Part shown: piece after piece, positions 34,730 to 46,532 of the stretch
How the letters are laid out: every line of letters begins with the position of its first letter
Position numbering within the stretch: the stretch's first letter is position 1
From: Cavenderia fasciculata
Lineage: Eukaryota > Evosea > Eumycetozoa > Acytosteliales > Cavenderiaceae
Assembly (NCBI RefSeq): GCF_000203815.1
Contig: NW_004457718.1
Coordinates: 124,001 to 188,000, forward strand
Reading direction: 5' to 3'
Length of the DNA stretch: 64,000 bases
The notes under the pieces: generated by a model
The model's database searches: none
What the model was told of the DNA's origin: nothing
What the model saw: the letters and a program-made list of their open reading frames with translations, nothing else
Made by a program: the position numbers and the translations under genes

Positions 34730-36967
34730 TCAATTACAAATATTACAAATACATTTTAATTTTCTTAATCGTTTTGTTTTTCTAGTTGGTTTTGGTATGA
34801 GGAGGTTGTGTTGCTTTTTAATGTCAAAGATCATTTCATACATTTTGTGATACGAGTTGGAGTTGATTATTTTATCGGTCAATGTGAAAACCTGATTGTT
34901 TTCAATAAGGTAGAACATAAATTCACTTGTCTTTGGAGATTCACTGATCATTCTGTATAAACTTGACCATTTCAATTCTTTGAAAAGGTTTGGAACCTCT
35001 TTACAAAGATGGTAAAATATATCTTTTGATCTATGTTCTATCACCCTGGAAATGATTTTAGTGAATTTTATGCATGTGTACACTGAAGGAAATATCTCTT
35101 GCAATCTTTTCAAAGGATTTAGTTGGTCGTTTTGTAAAATATAGTAGATCCAGGGAATGTAACAATTTGAATTATCACATTTTTCCAAAAAGCTGGTTGC
35201 CAATGACTTGAAGATGGTGCTGCTGACCAGTTGATCGATGCCTCGCAAATAATTCTTGGATGGTGGAAAGAGGTAGTTGGTGACAAAAAAATTATTATCT
35301 CGAGTGTAACCAAAGTATTCCCCAAAAACGATGATATCCTTGAATTGGGTGGACTGTGAAATATTGACCAACACGACAAACTTTTCCAATGATTCATGGA
35401 ATGCGTTAAAGAGTAGTGGCTTTTTCAAGTCGATTGCATATTTTGGGTACATGTCAAACAACTCTAAAATGACTTGTTGATCCCTTGCATTGGTACTGAT
35501 GACGGCTTTGGTTATCAATTCATCTTGTATGATCTTGTCAAATGAATCGATATTGTCTTTGAGAATTTGTAATTGTTCTTTGGTATTAAAGCCATAATCT
35601 CCTTTGACACCAAAATAAGTCCAAAATACCTTAAATTCGTCGTGTGAGCCAACCAAACCCAAAATTCTTTTGAGTTGTGGCAACTCTGTTAAATTGCACC
35701 AACTAGTCTTGTGGAGGTGGGGTATATAAGAAGATATGATATCATTCTTTAATTTCGGGTATTTTATCAATAATGCCTCCATCGTTGATGGTATTATATT
35801 AAACCACATAGATCTAAACAACAATTTACAATCCAGTCCATTCTCGTCCAATGCTTCCAAAACAATCTCCACCTCCCAATCTTGGTTGACCGAGATTCTT
35901 AGATACTCCTCCTCCGACGACGACGACAAATTTGACGTTTCTATTTGTTGCAACAATAACTTGTCAACGTAGTGACGATACATGTACTTTGATCTTTTGG
36001 CCCTCCCAAGAGTCAGTCTTTGAGCCATTTGGGGATAGTCTAGGTAGAACTGTTTCACTTGTTGCACCGATGACGCATGCACTATGATATGATCAAAGTA
36101 AGTCGGTATAAAATAGTCTAGTACCGATGCTATGTTCCATTGAACGACTTGTTGCCACACCTCTGCGTTACTGTTGATCCCGTAACATTCTCCAACAGAG
36201 AACCCGTGGATGCAAAGTAATAGTTGCATAATTGTTATGATCTTGTGGTTGTCGTTTTGCAAATGTGGTCCAAGAATACCAATAGCCTTTGTCTTTAATT
36301 TCTTTACTTGTTCAATATCATCCTGCAGTTCTAGCAGAGCAATAACAACTTGTTTGATTCTCTCCGCTCTATTGCCACCATTCCACAACAGTTTTGATAA
36401 AGGGAGATCTTGATCTGGGTACTTTTTGAAATAGGTACGAATAATATCCACGTTGAGACACATCAACACAGCAGATTGACCAACACGTTTGTAAAACTCA
36501 TGAGTTGTTTGTTGAGAATGTTTATATAAATACAAAGTTGCATTATTATCATCACTTTTAATATTAAAAGAAGAAGAGGATGAGGAGGAGGAGGAGGAGG
36601 ATGAATCATCATCATTATTATTGTTATTATTAACATTGTATATAATTTGTTGTGTTTTTTTGTCAGTGAATACAATCTTGAGGATATCAATATCATTTTC
36701 GTCTAGTATATTTGCAAGTAATACCTGATCCAAATCGATGTTATTGGGAGTGTATTTGTATGCATATCTTAAAATGTTAAGTTTGTTTTGTCTTTTGTTA
36801 TTGTCTTGTTCGGAAACAGCATTAGAACACATCACAATGAAAGATCCATTACTAAACCGAGCTAGTTCTTGTTGCTTGGCACATAAAGTATAACTGAATA
36901 TATGTTTTAATAGATATCTATTTCTAAATACTGATATGATACTACTAGTATCATTATTATTATTCAT
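34730..36967 (-). CDS. Hypothetical dictyostelid family protein
   Basis: Single exon of 745 residues. The N-terminus (FRNRYLLKHIFSYT, then ARFSNGSFIVMCSNAV) and a series of alpha-helical segments resemble the large dictyostelid group of proteins with an F-box-like start followed by degenerate ankyrin-type repeats, but no single repeat is clear enough to prove it. An Asn/Asp/Ser run lies near residues 112-136. No signal peptide or membrane helix is seen; the C-terminus is basic (RKTKRLRKLK) with a final CICNICN. Function unknown. Composition is even along its length and there are no breaks, so it is likely functional. A short inverted TTCAAG...CTTGAA lies just upstream, near 37020. Confidence 0.7.
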   Translation of the reverse strand: MNNNNDTSSIISVFRNRYLLKHIFSYTLCAKQQELARFSNGSFIVMCSNAVSEQDNNKRQNKLNILRYAYKYTPNNIDLDQVLLANILDENDIDILKIVFTDKKTQQIIYNVNNNNNNDDDSSSSSSSSSSSSFNIKSDDNNATLYLYKHSQQTTHEFYKRVGQSAVLMCLNVDIIRTYFKKYPDQDLPLSKLLWNGGNRAERIKQVVIALLELQDDIEQVKKLKTKAIGILGPHLQNDNHKIITIMQLLLCIHGFSVGECYGINSNAEVWQQVVQWNIASVLDYFIPTYFDHIIVHASSVQQVKQFYLDYPQMAQRLTLGRAKRSKYMYRHYVDKLLLQQIETSNLSSSSEEEYLRISVNQDWEVEIVLEALDENGLDCKLLFRSMWFNIIPSTMEALLIKYPKLKNDIISSYIPHLHKTSWCNLTELPQLKRILGLVGSHDEFKVFWTYFGVKGDYGFNTKEQLQILKDNIDSFDKIIQDELITKAVISTNARDQQVILELFDMYPKYAIDLKKPLLFNAFHESLEKFVVLVNISQSTQFKDIIVFGEYFGYTRDNNFFVTNYLFPPSKNYLRGIDQLVSSTIFKSLATSFLEKCDNSNCYIPWIYYILQNDQLNPLKRLQEIFPSVYTCIKFTKIISRVIEHRSKDIFYHLCKEVPNLFKELKWSSLYRMISESPKTSEFMFYLIENNQVFTLTDKIINSNSYHKMYEMIFDIKKQHNLLIPKPTRKTKRLRKLKCICNICN

Positions 36968-37127
36968 TATTTTCGAAAAAAGAGAATACTAAATTTTAAT
37001 TTATATTGACCTTTTTAAACTTTCAAGTAACTTGAAGAATAACATTTTGAGCTAAGGAATTTCAAGATTGTTGTTGGTGTTTTTTTTATTTATCGACACT
37101 TGGAAGTTTGAGGATTTACCCACAAAT

Positions 37128-38895
37128 TTAGCTGGCTAAGAGAGTTAGAATGGCAACATGTATACAGATGACACCAACAACAAAATGAGAGAAGGATGAA
37201 GCGTTGAGAATATAAGCAGAGGAGGAAGGATCGGATATTGATTGGCTGTCAGTGGGAATATCATAGCTTGTGCCATTGGATTGAACTACTAATCCATTAA
37301 CAAAAATAGAGAGATATTTGTCATAGTCTGCCTTGTTAAAGTCTGAACTATTTGAATTACTATACATTTAAAAGAATAAACATAAATATTGAGTAAATAA
37401 ATAAATGATTTGGTTCTATTTATAAATATTAACTTACAATTCGCGAAGTGAACTTACCAAACCAGGGAGATAATCATAAACATTATGTTTGGAAAGAGAT
37501 GGATAAACTCTTATACGGTTAAGATGAAAATGTTTGATTTACAAAATTACTATATATATATATATACGTCGTATTGATAATGAGGATATTACTGTACTGC
37601 ACCGTGGTGAGGTACCTTTGAGTGATAACGACGAAAACATACACGTCTACGGAATGATCCATCATGAATTGGTATAGAATAAAGATTATCAGAAAAAATA
37701 TCAAATAATCCGTCAACAAAATAGTTACTACAAGAGACTGTAACATTGACCATCATTGCTTGAGAAATTTCAAATTGGCTATTACCTATTAATAAATAAA
37801 TAAATAAATAAATATTCTCATGTGTATGTTTTGTTTTGTTTCAACTTACTACAATTTAGAGTCATGGAATCTACTACCGATCTGATATACACACTTATAA
37901 TCTACCATTTCTGTTGGGACTAATGAACGCATGCATGTTAGTTTTGTTGGGTTGTAGAGACATAATAATATTATTCTTTTTTCTTTCTTTCTTATACATA
38001 CGAACAAGGTTAATGTTAAATAGTATATCTTGATAGCCAGATGTAGCATTTGGTGGCGTTGCTGTTGTACCGGTTACGAATCGAACTATGTTACGGAATT
38101 GTGGTTTGGTGTAGATGGTAGAGAGGTCAAGTCAAAGTTGAATATGGCATCGACAATGTCATAGTACAATGTACCTTGTGTTTGGAATTGAATACAATCA
38201 GTTTCATATGGAGGATAACCTTCATCCATTTGAGTCTTGCTATTCAAACGAAGATCTACACTTTGTTCAATCACAACATCACCATCGAATTGGAGTTTAA
38301 CACCCGCTGCTAAATTCAACAGAGTGTTGTTGAATCCTACGATATAGTCATTGTTATTGAATTAAAATATTAATATATATTTATATTAATATATATTTAT
38401 ATATATATATTAAAATATTAATACTAATTAGAATTCTACATCTACTTTTGTGATACAATCATTCTTTAATTCCAACAGTAGTAGTAGCCTCCCTTCAAAT
38501 ACAAGATTGATCGAGAATGGTTAAAAATAAAGGATCCTTTACAAATGTTTGGGCGTGGTTGGAAATTATTGCGCAAGCACCAGGGTTTTGGATTGTAGGA
38601 TAAAGGGATTAATGGTTGTATTTTTGGTGATTATGCCGAATGATTGATAAATATATGATAGATCATCCATATCGAGTTGAAAATTTTTAATCAAGAGGAT
38701 GGTCGAGAAATGTATACATTTTATTTTACCAAGAAACAAAATAATCCATATTATAATAGATAAATATATTTTATTTTTATAAATAAAAAAATCATAAAAT
38801 ATAATGTATTGAAGTTCATTAAAGTTGAGTAGATCGTTAGAATTTTTATCATTTATTGATTCAACAAATAATATTATGCTATGATTAAATCTCAA
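37128..38895 (-). pseudogene. Decayed gene for a GPI-anchored, beta-helix-like secreted protein
   Basis: Exon-like pieces read on the minus strand: about 38895-38566 and 38520-38430 (frames not continuous), about 38339-38002, 37919-37853, 37778-37616, about 37516-37440, and 37364-37128. The last ends in a Ser-rich stretch and a hydrophobic tail typical of a GPI signal (FVVGVICIHVAILTLLAS). Repeated short hydrophobic/polar patterns with Asn, such as GSFIFN, SILYL and DVVIEQSVDLRLNS, suggest a beta-helix. Within the 38339-38002 piece the frame shifts near 38115-38130: sensible coding on both sides (DAIFNFD; YTKPQFRNIVRFVTG) is in different frames. No signal peptide exon was found. Several junctions do match in phase, so decay looks recent. 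It could instead be an intact gene with sequencing errors. Confidence 0.5.
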
Positions 38896-39114
38896 ACGTT
38901 ACAAAGAGAGAATGACGCTTTAAAAAAAGAGAGAGGCCGTTTGAAGAAGGAGCTGCAACAAATAAAAGGGCGTAGGGGACTCAATCAGATAGATGGACGA
39001 GAATGGGAAATTGAGGAGCTGAAGAATTCCAATGCATCTTAATGAACGTTGCCAGGAATTAGAAGATTCCAATACATCCCTTAATGAACGTTTCCAACAA
39101 TTAGAAAAAGTATA
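38881..39114 (+). pseudogene. Broken coiled-coil gene fragment
   Basis: A plus-strand ORF at 38881-39042 (53 residues, MIKSQTLQRENDALKKERGR and on) is strongly heptad-like and ends at a stop after KNSNAS. The next 70 bases continue the same pattern in another frame. The two copies of a repeat (AATTCCAATGCATC-TTAATGAACG and GATTCCAATACATCCCTTAATGAACG) differ by two missing bases at the break. Restoring those bases would carry the coiled coil through to the stop at 39112-39114. It is probably a fragment of a larger coiled-coil gene; parent unknown. Confidence 0.5.
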
Positions 39115-39267
39115 GTATTCTATTATGTCCACAGTAAGTAGTGAACATTCAATGTTGGTCGCGCATTTTTACAAGAAAAAAAGACAACAACCAAAATAAC
39201 TCTGGTTTCATTGAGGTAGTTTGTTTCATTAGTTAGTTTATTGCTTTAATTAATGAGATAGAGATAG

Positions 39268-39298
<31 letters not shown>

Positions 39299-39306
39299 TA
39301 GAGAGA
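39115..39306. other. Non-coding spacer upstream of rad50
   Basis: Short AT-rich spacer with a TA/GA purine-rich run (about 39265-39305) leading directly into the rad50 start codon. Nothing else seen. Confidence 0.5.
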
Positions 39307-42300
39307 ATGACATCAGTCGAGAAAATACTTATTCAAGGGATACGTAGTTTCGATTATAAAGAACCAAGTGTCATTGACTTTTATAAACCATTGACTTTGA
39401 TCGTCGGTGTCAATGGTGCTGGCAAGACAGTATGTACATACTATCAAACATACAGTTGATGGAGTTGATCATTAACAATATTATATTATATTTGTTTGTT
39501 TGTTTGTTTGTTTTAGACGATTATAGAATGTTTAAAATATGCAAGTACAGGTGAAATGCCACCAAACTGTTCGAATGGTCAAGCATTTATTCATGACCCA
39601 AAGATTGCAGGAGAGGCAGAAGTAAAAGCACAGATCAAACTTAGATTCAAGACACCTAATGGTAAGCCTATCGTAGCTGCTCGGTCAATGTCGCTGATAC
39701 AAAAACCACACAACAAACAAGAGTTTAGACAGATTGATTCGTCGCTACAGAGTTTCAACAATGATGGGCAAAAAGTGAGCAAGAGTTATCGATGCAGTGA
39801 TCTCGACAAGGAAATACCAGAGTTGATGGGTGCTGCCAAACCAGTTCTCAAAAACGTTATCTTTTGTCATCAAGAAGAGTCCAATTGGCCACTCTCTGAA
39901 AGTGCAAAGCTAAAGGTCAAGTTTGATGAAATCTTTAGTGCCGTTCGTTACACCAAAGCTCTCAAATCAATCAAAGATAAAAAGAAAGAATTAAATACTC
40001 AACTTAAAGAATTTAAATTGAAATTGGAAGTTGTTGATACAAATAGAGAACATGCTCATCGAGTAAGTTAAACAATCCCTGTCACAATTAATTGTTCAAT
40101 TTCTAATTATATTTTTTTTTAAACTATTAGTTAACAAAAGAAGTAAAACAAATGGAGAATCAAGTTGTTTCATTAAAAGATTCAATTCAAAGAATGAATG
40201 AACAGTTGGGACAGAAAAGAGAGATTGTTGAAAAGATTGCAAGAGCAATGAAGAATGTTGATTCGGTGATTTCAGAGGTACAGGTAATGGAAGCAAGAAA
40301 GAATGAAATGGAAAGAAACAAAAATCAAATCTACAATTCATTGGTAGAGGTGTTTGAGGAGCCAGATGAAGAGTTGGTGTTTATGATCAAGGGATTCGAT
40401 GAAGAGGTTAATAGAATGCATTCAGCCTATCAAGAACTATCAGAGAATCAAGCAAGACTTGTACAGGAAAAGGAACAAGCTGCAAGAGAGATGAATAGAT
40501 TGGCTGTTGAAAGTGGTCAAGCCAAAGCATCTTTGACTACAAAAAAGAAAAATGAACAAGAACGTGATGCTCATATTAGTGACCTAGTCAAACGATATCA
40601 TATCATCAATGGTGAAGATGATACAAATCCATCGATTGACCAATTACTTGGGTTACTCGCAACCAAATTTCAAGAAATCAACAGTATGATTGAAGAAGAT
40701 AGAAAGAGTAATCAAGAGAGTCTCTCATCGATACAAGAAGATTTAAACAATCAAACTGGTAAAAGACAAACACTTCGTGAGAGAATACATCAATTCTCTA
40801 CTCAAATCGATGACAATAACCAAAAACTAAACAACTATGACAAAGAACGTACAAGTGTAATCAACCTAAACAAAAATCTAGAAGCATTTGCTCAACAATC
40901 AAATGTTTTACAAGATGAAATAGAACAACTAGAACAAACAACTGCCAATAGTAATAATCAATCATTGATCACTGCAAAGACAGAAGAAAAGAAATCAATT
41001 GAACAACAAATGGAAATATCAAATGACGAAATTAGAAAAATGTCATCTCATGCAACCATCATTTCAAGAATCAATCAACTTAAAAAAGATATCCTCTCCA
41101 AACAACAATTAATCGATTCAAAACTACAAGAGAATCAAGTGCAATTAAAACAGATTCTAGGTTCAAATAACCAACCAAAAGTCAATGGATTATTTCAACA
41201 ATTGATCAAATCAAAAAAGGAATTGGATGAATCCTTGTCGATCAAACAAGAGGAATTTGATGATATCAATGATCAATTAAATCGTTCAGAAAATGAACTT
41301 CGACTCTATCGTGATGAATTGTCAAAGAAAAATCAACAATTATCAACTATTAAACCAAAACTTTCAATTTTGGATCAAGATGAATTAAAAGATTTATCAA
41401 AATCAATTTCAATTTTAAATTTAAAATTACATAAATTAGAAAAGTAAGAAAATAGAAAAAAAAGAAAAAGAAAAATATTAATACTTTTAATTTACAAGAA
41501 ATTATGCAATTTTAGAATCAGAAGATATATTATATAAAGAATATATAGAAAAAGCTCATGATGAAAAAGAATGTGCATTGTGTGAAAAAGAATTAAATGA
41601 AGAATTACCACAATTTGTAGAGAAACTACAACAACATACACATGATATCCCACTTAAATTGGAAGATATCAAAAAAGAAATGAACCAGACTAGAAAACGT
41701 TATGAACAATTGGAAGCAATCAAACCTCAATACGACATTTATATTCAATTGTCAGAGACTGAAATACCACAACACAATAAGAGACAAGAAGAGATTTTAA
41801 AAAGTATTTCAAGTTTGGAACCAACTCGTCAACTCGTTACCACTGAACTCAATGAAATTAAATCAAAAAGAGAAAATTGTAACAAAATGCTATTGATTGC
41901 CGAAAGATTGGATCAGGTACAAAAGGAATCACTCGAATTAGAGGCAGATTTAAAATCAACTTCTAGTCAAATACAAAATGATAGTTTGATCGATCAAAAT
42001 GAAACTCTAGAGTCGAAAATGTCAAGATATGATCAACTTCAAAAAGAAATAGCAGTCTTGTCACGTTCTATTGACGATCTATCAAATCAATCAAAGAAAT
42101 TGGCAGAAACTTTAATGTACAAAAAACAACAACTCTTATCCTTAAAAGAAAAATTATCAAATCAAAAAGGTTCAGAACAAATTTTAGAAAGAATTAAACA
42201 ATCTGAAATTGAAACAAATAATATTATTTCACAATTGACAAAAAATTTACAGGCAAGTAAAAAAAACAAAACAAAAAAAAGAAAATAATAATATATATTT

Positions 42301-43512
42301 TATTAACTACTTATTTTTATTTTTTAGTCAACAAAACAAGAAATGAAAGAATTGGGATCATTAATTGAAATTAAACAAAAAGAAATGCAAGAAAAAACAT
42401 TAGAGAATGAAACTAGAAATAGAGAGTTGGTACAAGAAAAGACGATATTTGAACGTAAATTGCATCAATTAAGATCGGTGATTAATCAAATTGCGAGTGC
42501 AGGAGATGTTGAATTAAAGCATAAAACTATTGTGGAAGCAATCGAAACGATTGGTGTACAAATTTCAACGGTTGACCAAGACATGGCTACTGGTAGTGGA
42601 CACTTGGAAGCAATTAAAAGTCAATTGAGCGAACGTGACAAGGCCAAGCGAGCCATCACAGACAACTTGCAATACCGTCAACTCAAGCTAAACATTGAAA
42701 CAATGTTGAACCAAATCCAGAGAAAAAAGGATGTCATTGGCTCAATGATCACTGCCGAAGATGCTGCCAATCATAAAAGTCTATCTGCCGATATTAGCGT
42801 TTTAAAGAGTCGTGTTGATCAATCGACAGGTTCCGTTGAAGCACTCGAACAACAAAAGAGAAATCTTACACAAGAACTCAACAAACCTGTCTACAAGACT
42901 GTCGATGAAGTGTATCGTGACTTGTTGGTTCAAATTGAAACATTGGATTTTGTCAACAAGGATATGGATAAATATTACAAGGCGTTGGACAAGGCGTTGA
43001 TGAAATACCATACACTCAAGATGGAAGAGATCAACAAGACCATAAGAGAGTTGTGGCAATCGACCTACAAGGGCAATGATATCGACACGATCGAGATTCG
43101 CTCAGAAGAGGCAACTGGTGCCAAAAAGACACTCAACTACCGTGTGGTCATGGTCAAGGGTGAGGTTGAACTCGATATGCGTGGTCGTTGTAGTGCCGGT
43201 CAAAAGGTGCTTGCCTGTCTTATTATTCGTTTGGCATTGGCCGAAAACTTTTGTTCAAGTTGTGGTATCTTGGCACTCGACGAGCCAACCTCGCATTTGG
43301 ATCGTGCCAACATTGAAAGTTTTGCTACCGGTCTTCTCAACATTATCGAAGCACGAAAGAATCAACGTGGATTCCAACTCATTATCATTACTCACGATGA
43401 AGAGTTTGTTCAATACTTGTCTCGTGGCAATTTTGCAGATTATTATTGGCGTGTCACCAAAGATTCAAATCAACATACCTCTATTGAAAAGAAAGAAATT
43501 TCTAAAATCTAA
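39307..43512 (+). CDS. rad50: DNA double-strand break repair ATPase Rad50
   Basis: Five exons: 39307-39429, 39517-40062, 40131-41443, 41499-42252 and 42328-43512. The sum is 3921 bases, in frame, giving 1306 residues, the size of other eukaryotic Rad50 proteins. The N-terminal ATPase half has the Walker A motif (VNGAGKT|T, interrupted by intron 1) and the Q-loop region (VIFCHQEESNWPL). Two long coiled-coil arms flank the zinc hook CALC at residues 686-689. The C-terminal half has the ABC signature (CSAGQKVLACLIIRLALAE) and Walker B (ILALDEPTSHLD). It acts with Mre11 and Nbs1 in the nucleus at DNA ends and telomeres. Intron 4 appears to use a GC donor (CAG|GCAAGT), since no GT site keeps the frame. 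Confidence 0.96.
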
Positions 43513-43839
43513 AAAAATAAAGGAAAAGGAAAAGAAGAAAAAGAATCCAAGTTCTTCTTGTGTTTGTATAGATATAAATATAAATATATTCTCGATCTTG
43601 AGACGATCTTTCGAAAGGTTCGTTTTCCAATGGGAAGAAGAAGGAAGGAAGGAAGGATGCGGAAGTTATTTTTGTAATGTGTTGAGAAAAAAAAATCCAA
43701 AACAAGAAAGGAAAAGATTGGAAAGGAAAATAAGAAACGGTTTTTTGGTCCTCTGCTGAGGACGAATCTGCCTCTCTTTTTTAATCCGCCAAAGTCGAAA
43801 AAGATTGCAAAACCGTGTCTTTGAGAAAAAAATTAATTT

Positions 43840-43870
<31 letters not shown>

Positions 43871-44535
43871 GTTCGATCATCCCCCGACAACCCTCAACCC
43901 AATTTTGATAGACAGGCGTCTAAAGAGATAACATAACTACATAACTTATTCTATTAGCAAACACAAACAAACAAAACTATCATCTTCATCTATCTATATA
44001 TATATACTTTTTTTTTCGAGGCATTGTTCATTGTATTATTTATTTATCTATATTTTTTTTTTTTAGAGGCGTTCTTTTCACAGGATTTAATACTTTGTAA
44101 TAACAAACAAACAAAACAAACAAACACGAGGATTTAACAACAAGCAACACAAGAATAAGTTATATCTATATTTATCTATCTTTCTATCTATCTATTCAAA
44201 TCACATTATACAAAGTCTGAAACTTTAGTAAACAGTTTATAAATAGAACAAACAAACAAATTAATTAATTGACTACAAGACCCAACCAACAACAGCAAAA
44301 AAGACTAGTTTTATCTGTATCTATCTTTTATTTATTTTTTTAATTTTTTAATTGTATCATCTCTCTCTTTCTCTGCTGCCTTCACAAACAAATACTACAG
44401 CTATTCAATTATAATCGTTACACCAACCAACAACATATCTTTTTTTTTTTTTTTTTTTTAATCTTAGTATATACTCCTTTTCTTCTTATTCAATTTCTTC
44501 TCAAGAGATATCTTTTGATCGATTTATAAAAAGGA
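43513..44535. other. Non-coding region upstream of G-alpha gene
   Basis: About 1 kb without a gene. It contains poly(T) runs of 29 (about 43842-43870) and 20 bases (about 44440-44459), ACAAA repeats and CTAT repeats. It probably carries the rad50 terminator and a long promoter/leader for the G-alpha gene. Overlapping ORFs around 43500-43890 on both strands are Lys- or Phe-rich low-complexity and are not accepted. Confidence 0.6.
43842..43870. repeat. Poly(T) tract of 29 bases
   Basis: Uninterrupted T run between rad50 and the G-alpha gene. Such tracts are frequent in dictyostelid promoters and exclude nucleosomes; no further role can be shown. Confidence 0.9.
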
Positions 44536-45983
44536 ATGATGACAAACCATGTAGGTTGTTTTACTTCCTCGAGTGAGGCAAAACAAAAGAGTAAAGAAAT
44601 CGATAAGAATATCAAAAAGGAAAGCACAAGCAATGTTTTAAAACTTTTATTGTTGGGTAAGTCATAACATGATATTCAGCTTTTAAAAGTATCTTCTTAT
44701 ATTAATTAATTATAAATTGTTTCATTTAGGTGCAAGTGATTCAGGTAAATCTACATTATTCAAACAAATGAAAATTATTCAAGAAGATAATGGTGGATTT
44801 ACAAAGGATGAATTGGTTGCCTGTCGTGGCTTTGTCTATGAGAACATTATCAGTCAGATGAATGTATTGTTGGAAGAGATGTATTGTGATAGAAACAAAT
44901 TGTCTACTACCACTGTCAGTGTAGAATCTGGAACAAGTGGCATAAACAATCAACCAAATACAAACGACAACCTCAACAACACTAATAATTTTGACTATAA
45001 TGGTGAATCATCAAGCCATGATTCAACTGTCAACATGAAGTTATATATTAATGAACAACCACAACAACAACAACAACATCAACAACCAGAAAACACCACC
45101 GATAAAAAGGAAATTTTATATTTCCAAGACCCTTCCAACTTTGAAAGAGCTGCCAGAGTCATGCAGGCATACCAATTGCTTTTGGTCAACGAATTCACTT
45201 CCACTTGGACTCCCATTATCCAAGATATAAAAGAATTATGGAAATCAAAGGAAATCCAATATCAATTCAATACTCGTGAAGATGGAACAAAATATTTTCA
45301 TTTACATGATTCAACTCCATAGTATGTAATAATATTCATATTTATATATTTATTTAATTTATTAATTTATTTTGATTTATTTTTTTAGTTTTTTAAATAA
45401 TATAGATTATTATTTAAATGAAGATTTTTTACCAACTGAACAAGATGTATTGAGAATTAGAACCAAAACAACAGGAGTCACCGAGGCAGATTATCTATTT
45501 AGAGGATTGAGATTCAAGATGGTAGATGTAGGAGGACAAAAGAGTTATCGTCGAAAATGGATCCACTGCTTTGATAATGTCTCTGCCGTCTTGTTTGTAG
45601 CATCACTCAATTCCTACGACCAGGTTCTCGAAGAAGATGGTACTACCAATCGTCTCCAAGATTCTTTGTCTTTGTTTGGTGAGACTTCCAATTCAACATG
45701 GTTCACCAATAGCACCATCGTTCTCTTCCTCAACAAATCTGATTTGTTCCGCGAGAAGATCAAGAGAATCCCCCTCTCAAAGTACTTCCCCGGGTATACC
45801 GGCCCCAACAAGGCAAAGGATGCCGCCACCTATATTTTCAACCTTTTTAATTCGCAATTCAAACAACGTCGACAACTTTACTTCCATATCACCTGTGCTA
45901 TCAATACCAAAGATATCAAATTTGTTTTTCAATCAGTTGTTGATGATTTATTAAAGAAATCTTTACAAATGTTTGTATATTAG
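44536..45983 (+). CDS. Divergent heterotrimeric G-protein alpha subunit
   Basis: Three exons, 44536-44656, 44730-45321 and 45389-45983 (1308 bases, in frame), giving 435 residues. The GTP-binding motifs are present: P-loop GASDSGKST (residues 41-49), switch I RTKTTG, DVGGQ with SYRRKWIHCF, NKSD, and TCAINTKDI. The protein is longer than usual (about 350-360) because of an Asn/Gln/Ser-rich insert of about 70 residues in the helical domain (roughly residues 110-180). The P-loop differs from the usual GAGESGKST, and the N-terminus MMTNHVGCF lacks the Gly2 myristoylation site, though Cys8 could be palmitoylated. The arginine and glutamine needed for GTP hydrolysis are kept. It acts at the plasma membrane downstream of a receptor. 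Its class cannot be assigned from sequence alone. Confidence 0.92.
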
Positions 45984-46532
45984 AGAGAAAACTCAAATCA
46001 GTTTTTTTTTTTATTCACACAAAAGTTATATACATATATTAATTATTTTTTATTTTAACAAATAATAACAATAATAACAAATAATAACAAATAATATTTA
46101 TTTATTTATTTATATTTATTTATATATTTATTTATATATTTATGTCAAATTTATAATCAATCACCACCAAAAACAAAAGGTTTTAAACTAGTTACCTTTC
46201 CCATATCAAGTTGTCTCTTTTCCAAATTTTTTGAATTCTTTAAAAAAGATATTAAACCTTGTAAGTAATAAATTATATTATATTTATTGATAATTAACTA
46301 ACCCCCTTATTCTCACAATAGATAAAAGGTAAACTTGTACAACCATTTGGTATTTCTTTTGAACATCAAGATAACTTATTTCTACTCGATTGGAATAAAG
46401 CAATTGAATTATATCTTTTTATTATCGTTCAACAATGTAATGTCTCTTTTTTTTTTATTAATTCTAATTTAAAAGTTTTTCTTTAAAGTTTTTAAACTTT
46501 AAAAAAGACTCTTCATTGGTTTAAGGATTTAT
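45984..46532. other. Intergenic region with a possible exon remnant
   Basis: Between the convergent G-alpha gene and the giant minus-strand gene. On the plus strand, 46143-46260 and about 46327-46440 give two short open stretches (SPPKTKGFKLVTFPISS; QPFGISFEHQDNLFLLDWNK) separated by an intron-like GTAAG...ATAG segment. There is no ATG and the junction does not keep the frame. It is probably a fragment of a lost gene. The rest is AT-rich, with ATTT and AAATAAT repeats. Confidence 0.3.

Noticed and set aside
38078-38086. GTTCGATTC on the minus strand, resembling a tRNA B box
   Set aside because: The flanking bases do not form a T-arm or acceptor stem, no A box lies at the right distance, and the sequence fits the coding frame of the decayed secreted-protein gene.
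38519-38605. Short plus-strand ORF containing GSFTNVWAWLEII
   Set aside because: Only 28 codons and antisense to exon-like sequence of the decayed minus-strand gene; no domain.
43500-43890. Lys- and Phe-rich ORFs after rad50 on both strands
   Set aside because: Translations of purine-rich and poly(T) flanking DNA.
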